A DNA stretch of 38,823 bases, taken from Rickettsiales bacterium (GTDB taxonomy: Bacteria > Pseudomonadota > Alphaproteobacteria > TMED127). Shown here piece by piece: positions 6,885-18,039 of this stretch (its first letter is position 1; every line of letters begins with the position of its first letter). Made by a program: the position numbers and the translations under genes. Below the pieces are notes generated by a model. It searched no databases and was not told where the DNA came from. It worked only from the letters and a program-made list of their open reading frames with translations. The stretch covers positions 1 to 38,823 of the forward strand of contig NZGH01000044.1 in the NCBI GenBank assembly GCA_002690875.1. Reading direction: 5' to 3'.

Positions 6885-7787
6885 TTGTTTCCCTTAGCAA
6901 TTTTTATCGGTGGTCCAACCGCTTCTCATAAAACAGAGATAGCCTTCGATCTTCAATCAAAATTTCCTAGTTTTATTGTTAACAGTGACAGTATGCAGGT
7001 ATATGATCAACTAGAAATATTAACTAATAAACCCATCAAAAAGTTCCAAAAAAAACATGAATGTAATTTATTTAGTTATATAAAATACCCAAAAAAGTGC
7101 AATGTTGGTAGTTGGCAAAAAAAGGCTTTGTCGATTATAAAAAATAAAAAGAACAAAATTCCAATTTTTGTCGGAGGAACCGGGCTTTATATAGACTCTA
7201 TTATTAATAATATTTCAGAGGTACCAAAAATATCTTCAAAAGTTAAAGAAAGAGTCGCAACTTTATTAAAAAATTTTGGAATTAATTATTTATATAAAGA
7301 GTTAGAAAAAATTGATGAAGAGTATTCCAAAAAACTATCACCGAATGATACACAAAGAATTGTTAGAGCTTTGGAAGTTAATCTGTCAACAGAAACTAAT
7401 TTTTCAGAGTGGTATAAAATCGAAAGAAGTCAGGTTTTTAAAAAAATTATTTATATTGTCGTTAAAACTGAAAGAGAAAAACTTTATTCAAGAATAAATC
7501 AAAGATGCGAGAAAATGATTGATCTTGGAGTTTTAGATGAGGTAAAACAATTTTTACAAATAAAACAAAACTTAGAACACCCAATTCATAAATCTATTGG
7601 GTTGCGTCAAATTATAAGATATTTAGAGGGGATTAATTCATTAGAAGAAACAAAGTTAGACTTTATGCAAGAAACAAGAAGATATGCAAAAAGGCAGTTA
7701 ACTTGGTTCAATAACAGAGCTAAGGAAGCTATTCATATAGAAGGTTCAAAAATTAAGCAATACGTTCTTAAGGAATTGAAACTTTAA
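6885..7787 (+). CDS. miaA: tRNA dimethylallyltransferase MiaA, P-loop Gly replaced by His
   Basis: MiaA adds a dimethylallyl group to A37 of tRNAs that read UNN codons. The 300-residue protein has NSDSMQVYDQ, VGGTGLYIDSI, DTQRIVRALEV and the C-terminal RYAKRQLTWF, all in family order. The P-loop, normally GPTASGKT, reads GPTASHKT here: the invariant Gly before Lys is His (codon CAT, around residue 14). The IGTAKP motif reads ILTNKP. Whether the enzyme is active with these changes is open. The start is TTG 6885, three nucleotides after the degP stop, with no in-frame ATG before the P-loop, so it is probably translationally coupled to degP. Confidence 0.9.
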   Translation: MFPLAIFIGGPTASHKTEIAFDLQSKFPSFIVNSDSMQVYDQLEILTNKPIKKFQKKHECNLFSYIKYPKKCNVGSWQKKALSIIKNKKNKIPIFVGGTGLYIDSIINNISEVPKISSKVKERVATLLKNFGINYLYKELEKIDEEYSKKLSPNDTQRIVRALEVNLSTETNFSEWYKIERSQVFKKIIYIVVKTEREKLYSRINQRCEKMIDLGVLDEVKQFLQIKQNLEHPIHKSIGLRQIIRYLEGINSLEETKLDFMQETRRYAKRQLTWFNNRAKEAIHIEGSKIKQYVLKELKL

Positions 7788-7834
7788 TTTATGGCTAGTT
7801 GAGTAATTATTTTTTTTAGTTTACTTTAATTATT

Positions 7835-9592
7835 ATGAAAAAAATTACTGGAGCAGAAATTGTAATTCAAACTCTTATTGAAGAACGAGTTGATGTTATT
7901 TTTGGTTATCCCGGAGGAGCCGTACTTCCTATATATGACGAGTTATTCAAACAAAAAAAGATAAGACATATCCTTGTAAGACATGAACAGGCTGCGGTTC
8001 ACGCAGCAGAGGGGTATGCACGTTCAACGGGGAAGGTTGGAGTTGTACTGGTTACTTCTGGACCAGGGGCTACTAATACTGTAACAGGATTAGCAGATGC
8101 AATGATGGACTCAGTTCCGTTAGTTTGTATTTCTGGTCAAGTTCCCACTCATATGATAGGAAACGATGCCTTTCAAGAGGCTGATATTGTTGGAATCACT
8201 AGACCCTGCACAAAGCATAATTATCTTGTAAAAGATGTTTCTACTTTACCTAATGTGATACACTCGGCTTTTTTTATAGCAAAAAATGGGAGACCAGGTC
8301 CTGTTCTAGTTGATATTCCAAAAGACATACAAACATTTAAAGCAATTTATAAAGGGAAAAAGCATACAAATATAATTTCTTATTATAAACCAAATTTAAA
8401 GCCTAATATAAATCAGATTGATCAGTTTATAGAATTATTGAAAAAGTCAGAAAAACCGATTTTTTATGTTGGAGGGGGAGTTATAAATTCAGGTGACATA
8501 GCTTCAAGAAATCTCTTTAAATTAATAAAATCAACAGGTTTTCCCTGTACTCAAACGTTAATGGGTCTTGGAGCTTATCCTACATCTGACAACCAGTGTG
8601 TTGGTATGTTGGGTATGCATGGAACCTATGAAGCTAATATGAGTATGTACAATTGTGATCTAATGATTTGTGTTGGAGCAAGATTTGACGATAGGATTAC
8701 AGGAAAAGTATCAGGTTTTTCACCCAAATCAAAAAAAGTTCATTTTGATATTGATGCATCTTCTTTTAATAAGAGTGTTAATGTTGATTTAACTGTTCAA
8801 GGAGATTTATCAAAAATTCTTCAAATTATAAATAAAAAAATCGAAGAAAAAAAAATAATTTTTAAAAAAAATAAAATTAAAGATTGGTGGTCCCAAATAA
8901 ATAAATGGAGATCTAAAGATTCTTTGAAATTTAAAAACTCTGATAAAATAATTAAACCACAACACGCACTTAAAAGGTTGGATTTTCTTACAAAAAAATA
9001 TAATCCATATATTACAACAGAGGTGGGGCAACATCAAATGTGGGCAGCACAATTTCTAACATTTAATAAACCAAAGCATTGGATGACATCGGGTGGTTTG
9101 GGAACTATGGGTTATGGTCTTCCTGCAGCAATGGGAGTACAAATAGCACATCCTAACTCTTTGGTAATTGATGTTGCTGGAGAGGCATCAATCCTTATGA
9201 ATATTCAAGAAATGTCAACAATTAAACAATTCAGATTACCTGTTAAGGTTTTTATTATAAATAATCACTACATGGGAATGGTAAGACAATGGCAGGAACT
9301 CTTGCATGGAAACAGATTATCTGAATCTTATATGGACTCTTTACCTGATTTTGTAAAACTAGCTGAGTCATTTGGTGCTACCGGGTTACGAACTGAAAAA
9401 CCTAGCGAAATTGACGATTTGATTAAAGAAATGATTAAAATTAAAGGATCAGTAATTTGTGATATAATTGTTGACCCAAGTGAAAATTGCTTTCCAATGA
9501 TTCCGTCTGGTTCAACTCATAATCAGATGCTATTAGGACCCGATGACAAAGTTGATGGTGAGATATCCGAAGATGGAATGGTTTTGGTTTAA
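7835..9592 (+). CDS. ilvB: Acetolactate synthase large (catalytic) subunit
   Basis: This ThDP-dependent enzyme condenses pyruvate with pyruvate or 2-ketobutyrate, the first common step of valine, leucine and isoleucine synthesis. The 585-residue protein shows IFGYPGGAVLPIYD with the catalytic Glu in VRHEQAAVHAAEGYAR, the central FAD-binding domain, and the C-terminal ThDP region TSGGLGTMGYGLPAA then INNHYMGMVRQWQ. The metal-binding motif normally written GDG/GDA reads GEAS here (near residue 449), a conservative Asp-to-Glu change. The gene opens the ilvB-ilvH-ilvC-leuA cluster and abuts ilvH with no gap. I see no leader peptide or attenuator in the 47 nt upstream. Confidence 0.97.
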   Translation: MKKITGAEIVIQTLIEERVDVIFGYPGGAVLPIYDELFKQKKIRHILVRHEQAAVHAAEGYARSTGKVGVVLVTSGPGATNTVTGLADAMMDSVPLVCISGQVPTHMIGNDAFQEADIVGITRPCTKHNYLVKDVSTLPNVIHSAFFIAKNGRPGPVLVDIPKDIQTFKAIYKGKKHTNIISYYKPNLKPNINQIDQFIELLKKSEKPIFYVGGGVINSGDIASRNLFKLIKSTGFPCTQTLMGLGAYPTSDNQCVGMLGMHGTYEANMSMYNCDLMICVGARFDDRITGKVSGFSPKSKKVHFDIDASSFNKSVNVDLTVQGDLSKILQIINKKIEEKKIIFKKNKIKDWWSQINKWRSKDSLKFKNSDKIIKPQHALKRLDFLTKKYNPYITTEVGQHQMWAAQFLTFNKPKHWMTSGGLGTMGYGLPAAMGVQIAHPNSLVIDVAGEASILMNIQEMSTIKQFRLPVKVFIINNHYMGMVRQWQELLHGNRLSESYMDSLPDFVKLAESFGATGLRTEKPSEIDDLIKEMIKIKGSVICDIIVDPSENCFPMIPSGSTHNQMLLGPDDKVDGEISEDGMVLV

Positions 9593-10105
9593 ATGAATAA
9601 AAAAGACCTAAAGCATATATTGTCAATTATGGTTGACAACGAACCTGGTGTGTTAGCTAGAGTTGTGGGTCTTTTTTCAGGAAGAGGTTATAACATAGAA
9701 AGTTTGTCAGTTTCTGAAGTTGATTCTCATAAATTTCTATCAAGAATAACAGTAGTTACTTCTGGAACAAAAATAATTATAGATCAAATCAAAGCCCAGC
9801 TTGCAAAATTAATTCCTGTCCACAATTTATTAGACATTACGGAACTTAAAAGCTTTATTGGAAAAGAGTTGATTTTAATAAAATTGGATGTAAAAAGTAA
9901 AAAAACATTTGATTTAAAAAAAAAACTTGAAAGATTAGGTGCTAAAATTTTAGAAGAGAATGATTTAGAGTTGATTGTTCAGTTTACTGGCTCACCAGAT
10001 GAAGTAATAAAAATAAAGAGTATTCTCAAGCCACATAAAATAATTGAGCAAACTAGGTCTGGCCTTGTCTCAATGGCAACCGGTACTGATTATATAAAAA
10101 AATAG
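9593..10105 (+). CDS. ilvH: Acetolactate synthase small (regulatory) subunit
   Basis: This subunit activates IlvB and confers valine feedback. The 170-residue protein opens with the ACT domain: HILSIMVDNEPGVLARVVGLFSGRGYNIESL is the classic sequence in two halves around residues 8-38. The C-terminal ALS small-subunit domain follows. The length is typical (about 160-170). Its ATG directly follows the ilvB stop, so coupling of the two subunits is expected. ilvC starts 12 nt downstream. Confidence 0.97.
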   Translation: MNKKDLKHILSIMVDNEPGVLARVVGLFSGRGYNIESLSVSEVDSHKFLSRITVVTSGTKIIIDQIKAQLAKLIPVHNLLDITELKSFIGKELILIKLDVKSKKTFDLKKKLERLGAKILEENDLELIVQFTGSPDEVIKIKSILKPHKIIEQTRSGLVSMATGTDYIKK

Positions 10106-11137
<1,032 letters not shown>

Positions 11138-11149
11138 TATCATTACTCT

Positions 11150-12724
11150 ATGGAAAAAATAATAGTTTTTGATACCACCCTAAGAGATGGAGAGCAATCT
11201 GCAGGAGCATCAATGTCTGTAGAAGATAAACTATTAATTGCAAGAAATTTGGATGCAATGAAAGTTGATGTTATCGAAGCTGGTTTTCCTTATGCCTCTG
11301 AAGGTGACTTTGAGGCAGTAAGTAAGATTTCCAAAATATGCAAATATTCTGTTGTTTGTGGCTTAGCTAGAGCAAATAATAAGGATATTGATTCAGCTGG
11401 TAAAGCCTTAAAGCAAGCAAAAAAAAATCGAATACATACATTTATATCTACCAGCGATTTGCATATGAAATACAAACTTAAAATGGATAGAAACGAAGTG
11501 ATAGATGCAATTAAAAAAAGTATTAAAAGAGCAGCTAAATATACTAGTGATATAGAATGGTCACCTGAGGACGCCTCAAGAACTGAACTTGACTTTTTAT
11601 ATAAATCAATTGAGGTTGCTATTTCATCAGGTGCTACGACAATAAATATTCCTGATACCGTTGGTTATGCAATTCCAAGTGAATTTGGAGAATTAATTAA
11701 AAAAATTAAGAAGAATGTAGCTAATATTGACAAAGCGATAATTTCTGTTCACTGTCATAATGATTTAGGTCTTGCAGTTTCAAATTCCTTGAATGCTATT
11801 ATTGGAGGAGCAAGACAAGTAGAGTGTACTATAAATGGTATTGGAGAAAGAGCAGGTAATGCTGCACTAGAAGAGATTGTCATGTGTCTAAAAACCCGAA
11901 AAGATAGCCTACCTTATTATTGTGAAGTTGATACAAAAAAGATAACTAATATTTCTCATTTGGTTTCGACTATTACTGGGTTTTCTGTTCAACCTAATAA
12001 AGCAATTGTTGGAAAAAATGCTTTTGCACATGAATCAGGGATACATCAAGATGGTATGCTTAAACACACTAATACTTATGAAATAATGACTCCTGAATCT
12101 ATAGGTTTGTCTTCATCTGAACTTGTCTTAGGTAAGCATTCTGGAAGACATGCCTTTAAAGTTAAATTAAACGAGCTCGGTTATCAATTTAATGAAAATA
12201 AAATAAACTTATTATTTAAAAAATTTAAAGAACTTGCAGATAAAAAAAAGCAGGTTTTTGAGGAAGATTTACTTGCCTTAGCTGATGAAGAGCAATCTAT
12301 ATCAAAAGTCAAATACATAGATCTTTTAGACATATCTATTAAATGTGGTTCGCATCAAAAGTCATCAGCACATGTAAAACTAAAATATTTAAATAAGACA
12401 CTTACCACAGAGTCAAATGGCACTGGACCAATAGATGCAGTGTTCAAAGCCATTAAAAATATTATTACAACTAAAGCTCATTTAGTTGTATACCAAGTTA
12501 ATGCAATTACCAAGGGTACTGATGCGCAAGCTGAAGTAAGCGTTAGGTTGGAAGAAGATGGTATAAGTGTTTTAGGAGTTGGTAATGATATAGATACTAT
12601 TGTGGCTTCGGGTAAAGCCTATATTGACGGTCTAAACAAATTGATTAACAAAAAAAATAAGGTTAAAGATTCAAAAAAGATTTTAAATTCTTCAAATGGT
12701 ACCATTGATAAACATGTTATATAA
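11150..12724 (+). CDS. leuA: 2-Isopropylmalate synthase
   Basis: LeuA joins acetyl-CoA and 2-ketoisovalerate, committing carbon to leucine. The 524-residue protein is the long, type I form: TIM-barrel start FDTTLRDGEQSAGASM at residues 6-21, metal ligands in SVHCHNDLGLA, GIGERAGNAALEE, and HESGIHQDGMLK. A C-terminal regulatory domain follows from about residue 390, the domain that binds leucine for feedback in the family. It closes the branched-chain cluster, 12 nt after ilvC and 43 nt before mreB. Confidence 0.97.
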   Translation: MEKIIVFDTTLRDGEQSAGASMSVEDKLLIARNLDAMKVDVIEAGFPYASEGDFEAVSKISKICKYSVVCGLARANNKDIDSAGKALKQAKKNRIHTFISTSDLHMKYKLKMDRNEVIDAIKKSIKRAAKYTSDIEWSPEDASRTELDFLYKSIEVAISSGATTINIPDTVGYAIPSEFGELIKKIKKNVANIDKAIISVHCHNDLGLAVSNSLNAIIGGARQVECTINGIGERAGNAALEEIVMCLKTRKDSLPYYCEVDTKKITNISHLVSTITGFSVQPNKAIVGKNAFAHESGIHQDGMLKHTNTYEIMTPESIGLSSSELVLGKHSGRHAFKVKLNELGYQFNENKINLLFKKFKELADKKKQVFEEDLLALADEEQSISKVKYIDLLDISIKCGSHQKSSAHVKLKYLNKTLTTESNGTGPIDAVFKAIKNIITTKAHLVVYQVNAITKGTDAQAEVSVRLEEDGISVLGVGNDIDTIVASGKAYIDGLNKLINKKNKVKDSKKILNSSNGTIDKHVI

Positions 12725-12747
12725 TTAAATTGATTTTTTTAATAAAT

Positions 12748-13811
<1,064 letters not shown>

Positions 13812-13812
13812 A

Positions 13813-14653
13813 ATGGCCCGTAGAGCCACTTTTTCATCAAGAAGTTTTAAATCAAACCTTATTAATTCTTATGGTCTAGAGATGTTTTTTTGTCTGTTGG
13901 TTTGTATTTTTTTTTTTTTTTTCATCCAATCAAAAAAATAATTTTTTCATAGGCGTAAAATACTACGTAATTTCATTTAGTGAGCCTGGTTTGAAAATAA
14001 TTACGTTACCTTTTGAATATATTAATAATTCTTTTCATTACTTAAATGATTTAACTAACTTGAAACAATCTAACAAGGAACTTGCTCTTGAAAACAAAGA
14101 TTTGAGAGAAAAATTAATGCTAAGTGACTCTTATGAAATTGAAAATTTTAGACTTAAAAAACTACTTGATGTTGATAATAAAGATTATGCCAGAAAGATT
14201 ACATCTAGAATCTTAATTAACCCTTACAGAAGTAATGATTTGACATTTTTTATAGATGTAGGAGAAATAGATGGTTTGAAAATTAACGATATAGTTTTTA
14301 ATGAATATGGTATGATTGGTAGAGTTTCTGAGCTAGGAAAATACTCCTCTAAGATCCTCTCTATCTTGGATGAAGACTCTGTTATTCCAGTTATATCTAA
14401 AAATACGAAAAAATCATTTTTTGTTAAAGGGGGAGAAAAAAAACTTTTTTTAAAACATATGGAAAAACCATTTGAATTAGAACATGGAGAATTACTTTTA
14501 ACAACAAGTGCAGCGGGTTATTTCCAAAAAGGAATATCAGTTGGGAAAGTTATCAAAACACTAGACGATGTTTATATAGAGCCGTTTGCTAAAGTTTCTG
14601 ACTCTATTTATGTTAATGTTTTGATTTTTGATTTTAAGAATATTATGGAGTAA
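13813..14653 (+). CDS. mreC: Rod shape-determining protein MreC, frame broken at a 16-T run
   Basis: MreC is a single-pass periplasmic scaffold linking MreB to PBP2 and RodA. The ATG at 13813, one base after the mreB stop, encodes MARRATFSSRSFKSNLINSY followed by a hydrophobic segment, but this frame ends at TAA shortly after the 16-T run (13907-13922). The rest of MreC lies one frame away: a coiled coil (NLKQSNKELALENKDLREKL) and the beta-domains VDVGEIDGLKINDIVFNEYG and TTSAAGYFQKGISVGKV. Removing one T fuses the halves through FFFFSSNQKNNFFIGVKYYV into one membrane-anchored protein of about 280 residues, the usual length. The TTG at 13991 would give a protein with no anchor, so I do not choose it. 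Confidence 0.88.
13907..13922 (+). repeat. 16-T homopolymer at the mreC frame break
   Basis: Sixteen consecutive T residues encode part of the MreC membrane segment. Fifteen T would keep the gene in a single frame. It is a strong candidate for replication or transcription slippage, or for a base-count error. Confidence 0.8.
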
Positions 14654-14665
14654 TGAAATAAAGTA

Positions 14666-15166
14666 ATGATTAGTAGAATTTTAATTAAGTTATTTCCATT
14701 TGTTTTTGTCATATTTTTTATATATTTAGAAGCAGCGCCGATTTATTTTTTTGATAATGAATTAGTAAAACCTCTGATGACATTCACAATTATTTATTCT
14801 TGGATTCAGCATGATAGTGACAGGTTTAGGCCTCTATGGCTTCTTTTTTTTGGGTTATTCTATGACTTTCTCAAGGATGGGATTGTTGGAATTACCCCTT
14901 TCTTTTTTTTGGTAATGTATCACTTGAGTAATAATAATGTCGGATTTATAGCTGCAAATTATTTAAATAATATTTGGATAAAGTTTTCAATTATTCTAAT
15001 CTTTTATTTTATGAGTCTATTTTTGATTAATTTTTTATTAGAGGATTTTTCTTATGTGATCTATAAAAACTTCATTAGTGTTATTTTATCTATAATTTTG
15101 TTCCCACTTTTTTATTCTTTAGTACAAAAATTGAGCGTAATGTTTGGAAGATTAAATGATCGATAG
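14666..15166 (+). CDS. mreD: Rod shape-determining protein MreD
   Basis: MreD is the polytopic membrane member of the elongasome. The 166-residue protein is almost wholly hydrophobic, with about five membrane segments, and contains WIQHDSDRFRPLWLLFFGLFYDFLKDGIVGITPFFF split by short loops; the R-P-L-W/F-L/G-x-D-x-x-x-G pattern resembles MreD. Sequence alone would be weak evidence, but its place between mreC and mrdA is decisive. Its end overlaps the start of mrdA by 11 nt. Confidence 0.88.
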   Translation: MISRILIKLFPFVFVIFFIYLEAAPIYFFDNELVKPLMTFTIIYSWIQHDSDRFRPLWLLFFGLFYDFLKDGIVGITPFFFLVMYHLSNNNVGFIAANYLNNIWIKFSIILIFYFMSLFLINFLLEDFSYVIYKNFISVILSIILFPLFYSLVQKLSVMFGRLNDR

Positions 15167-16937
15167 GAAAGATAATTCTCAATTACTGCGTAAAAGGTCT
15201 TTTGTTTTGGGTAGCTTAAAAACTTTGTTCACTTTAATTGTTTTTGGGAAATTATATCACCTTCAAATTCTTGATAAATTAAAGTATGGAAAATTATCTG
15301 ATTTAAACAGAATAAAAGTAAAAATTCTCTATCCTGAGAGAGGTATAATTTACGATCTTTATAATAAACCTATTGCTTTAAATAGAGCAGATTTTCAGCT
15401 TAATATTTTTAGAGAAAAAGCAGATCTTATTAACAATTATATATCTAGCCTTAATAATGTAATTAAATTTTCTGAACAAGACTTAGTAGATTTAAAAGAA
15501 AATATTAAAAATAAAGATTTGTCCGATTTTATAATTATGAAAAAGAACTTAGATTGGAGTCAACTTGAGAGGTTTGAATTAATTTCTAATAATTTCCCTT
15601 TTTTAATTATTAACCAAGAAAGGGCAAGATCTTATAAAAATAATTTTATTTTTTCGCATGTGATAGGATATGTTGGTTATAGAAAAGATTTAAAGAATAA
15701 AAAACTTAATAATCTAAAGTTTGGTATTTCAGGAATTGAGAAATTATTTGATAAAAAGTTATTAGGTAAAGATGGATGGATCAAACTTGAGACAAACTCA
15801 AAGGGAAGAATTAAAAAAGAATTAAATAAAAAAATTGCTATTCCTGGAGAAAATTTAAAAACTCATCTTATTGCTACAATTCAAGAATATGCTTATTCCT
15901 TGTTGAAAGATATTAATGGGGCTGTTGTTATGATTGATTGTGAAAATGGAGGAGTTAATTGTCTTCTTTCAACCCCTTCATTTAATAATAATGAATTCAG
16001 TAATGGAGTTACTGCTAAAAAATGGAAATTACTTGTTAATGATGAATCAAAACCACTTCTAAATAGGTGTATTGCTGGCCTATATGCGCCTGGATCGACA
16101 TTTAAATTGATCACAGCTTTGTATGTATTGGAACATTTAAATTTTAATCCCAATACAAAATATTTTTGCTCAGGTTTTACGGAATTTGGTAATAGAAAGT
16201 TTCATTGTTGGAAAGAAGGTGGGCATGGCTTAATTGACTTAAAGGGGGCAATTAAAAAATCTTGTGATTGCTATTTTTATAATCTTGCCAAGTTGATTAA
16301 AGTTGACTCTTTGTCTGAATTTTCTAAAAATTTCTCCTTAGGTGTTTCAACGAAAGTTGATATTCCAAATGAGCTAATTGGAATAATGCCCAACAGAAAG
16401 TGGAAGAAAAAAAATAAAGGCGAAAGATGGCAAAAAGGTGAAACTTTAATCACAGTAATTGGTCAAGGATTTATGTTGGCTACACCGTTACAAATAACTA
16501 ATATGACGGCGATTTTAGCAAGTGGAAAAAAAATTAAGCCCAAAATTTTATATAGCACAGATCATATTTTTGAAAATACTCAGGTTTCTGAGAAGAATTT
16601 AGCCTTTGTAAGAAATGCCATGTATTCAGTAGTTAATGAATATGAAGGTACAGCATATTCTTCGAGGATATCTGGAAAATATAAATTGGTTGGTAAAACC
16701 GGAACCTCACAGGTGAGAAAAATTTCAAAAGAAGAAAGAGAGTTGGGTGTTTTAAAAAATGAGGAAATTGTTTATAAACTCAGAGATCATTCAATTTTTA
16801 CGGGTTTTGCCCCTTACAATAATCCAAAATTTGCAATAACCGTTGTTGCAGAACATATGGGGAGTGGATCAAAAGTAGCTGCACCGATAGCCAAAAAAGT
16901 AATGAAATTTTCTCTAAAAAATTTTTTGAAAACCTAA
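15156..16937 (+). CDS. mrdA: Penicillin-binding protein 2, elongasome transpeptidase
   Basis: PBP2 cross-links new lateral-wall peptidoglycan with RodA. The 593-residue protein has a short cytoplasmic N-terminus, a membrane segment near residues 14-32, and the pedestal/dimerisation domain from ILYPERGIIYDLYNKPIALNR. The transpeptidase domain follows: nucleophile Ser314 in GSTFKL (SxxK), SCD in KKSCDCYFYN (second motif) and KTGTSQ (third motif). All catalytic motifs are present. It overlaps mreD by 11 nt and rodA by 1 nt, which indicates tight coupling. Confidence 0.96.
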   Translation: MIDRKDNSQLLRKRSFVLGSLKTLFTLIVFGKLYHLQILDKLKYGKLSDLNRIKVKILYPERGIIYDLYNKPIALNRADFQLNIFREKADLINNYISSLNNVIKFSEQDLVDLKENIKNKDLSDFIIMKKNLDWSQLERFELISNNFPFLIINQERARSYKNNFIFSHVIGYVGYRKDLKNKKLNNLKFGISGIEKLFDKKLLGKDGWIKLETNSKGRIKKELNKKIAIPGENLKTHLIATIQEYAYSLLKDINGAVVMIDCENGGVNCLLSTPSFNNNEFSNGVTAKKWKLLVNDESKPLLNRCIAGLYAPGSTFKLITALYVLEHLNFNPNTKYFCSGFTEFGNRKFHCWKEGGHGLIDLKGAIKKSCDCYFYNLAKLIKVDSLSEFSKNFSLGVSTKVDIPNELIGIMPNRKWKKKNKGERWQKGETLITVIGQGFMLATPLQITNMTAILASGKKIKPKILYSTDHIFENTQVSEKNLAFVRNAMYSVVNEYEGTAYSSRISGKYKLVGKTGTSQVRKISKEERELGVLKNEEIVYKLRDHSIFTGFAPYNNPKFAITVVAEHMGSGSKVAAPIAKKVMKFSLKNFLKT

Positions 16938-18034
16938 TGAATGAAATTTTCTTAAAATTAAAAAATTTAAATTGGCTTTATTTTTTTTTAGTCAGCTTTT
17001 TATCATTTGTTGGAATTGTGATGATTTACAGCGCTACATCAGCAATGGAAATAAATATTTTTTTTAATCACATTGTTAAAGTTTTTTTTGGTTTAACAAT
17101 TATGATTATAATTTCACTCATAGATATAGATTTTTGGAAAAAGAATGCTTTCTATTTTTATTTAATTTTTTTACTTTTACTGATTTGGGCATCTTTTTAT
17201 GGTCATATAGGTAAGGGCTCAAGAAGGTGGATTGAATTATCAGGCTTTTATTTTCAACCGTCTGAGTTTATGAAAATTTGTATTATTTTATCGTTAGCAA
17301 AATTTTTCGACGAAAAAAAAATTAAAGATCCTAGTGATTATTTTTTTCTTGTCCTACCGATTATTATTGTACTTTTACCTGTAGGACTAATTTTAAGACA
17401 ACCCGATTTGGGTACAGCAGCTATTATACTTTTTATTTGTTTTTTGATTTTTTTTATTGCTGGCTTAAGTTGGAAATTTTTTGCTTCAATAGGATTTGTA
17501 ATGTTAATGATAGCGCCCTATTTGTGGTCTCTTTTAAAGAATTATCAAAAACAAAGAATTCTAACACTTTTTAATCCTGAAAATGATCCTCTTGGCTCAG
17601 GTTATCATATTATACAATCTCAAATTGCAATAGGATCTGGTGGAGTCTTTGGGAAAGGTTGGATGAAAGGAACACAATCTCATCTTGACTTTTTACCTGA
17701 AAAGCATACGGATTTTATTTTTTCGATGTTAGGAGAAGAATTTGGATTTTTGGGAACACTGTCAGTGGTTGGGTTAATTATCATTATTACTTCAATAACC
17801 TATAATATAGCTAATAAATTTAATCGTGACTTTTTCAATAGAGTCCTTGCATATGGTTTGATTTCCAATTTCTTTTTTGCAGCAATGATAAATATGTCAA
17901 TGGTTATAGGACTTCTTCCAGTTGTTGGACTTCCTCTTCCTCTGGTTTCGTATGGTGGATCTTCAATGATTACTTATTTCATTGGTTTTGGTTTGATTCT
18001 ATCAATGGATAGAAGATTAAAAACGAATTTTTAA
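16937..18034 (+). CDS. rodA: RodA, SEDS peptidoglycan glycosyltransferase
   Basis: RodA polymerises lipid II into glycan strands with PBP2. The 365-residue protein has about ten membrane helices and the SEDS signatures GSRRWIELSGFYFQPSEFMK, LRQPDLGTA, and DFLPEKHTDFIFSMLGEEFGF followed by PVVGLPLPLVSYGGSSM. The Asp in the large periplasmic loop segment, required in SEDS proteins, is present. Its ATG overlaps the mrdA stop (TAATG). It ends the elongasome operon, 5 bp from the convergent membrane-protein gene. Confidence 0.97.
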   Translation: MNEIFLKLKNLNWLYFFLVSFLSFVGIVMIYSATSAMEINIFFNHIVKVFFGLTIMIIISLIDIDFWKKNAFYFYLIFLLLLIWASFYGHIGKGSRRWIELSGFYFQPSEFMKICIILSLAKFFDEKKIKDPSDYFFLVLPIIIVLLPVGLILRQPDLGTAAIILFICFLIFFIAGLSWKFFASIGFVMLMIAPYLWSLLKNYQKQRILTLFNPENDPLGSGYHIIQSQIAIGSGGVFGKGWMKGTQSHLDFLPEKHTDFIFSMLGEEFGFLGTLSVVGLIIIITSITYNIANKFNRDFFNRVLAYGLISNFFFAAMINMSMVIGLLPVVGLPLPLVSYGGSSMITYFIGFGLILSMDRRLKTNF

Positions 18035-18039
18035 AACTT

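Noticed and set aside
7788..7834. Possible attenuator leader peptide before ilvB
   Set aside because: The gap is only 47 nt, with no Leu/Val/Ile-rich ORF and no paired hairpins.
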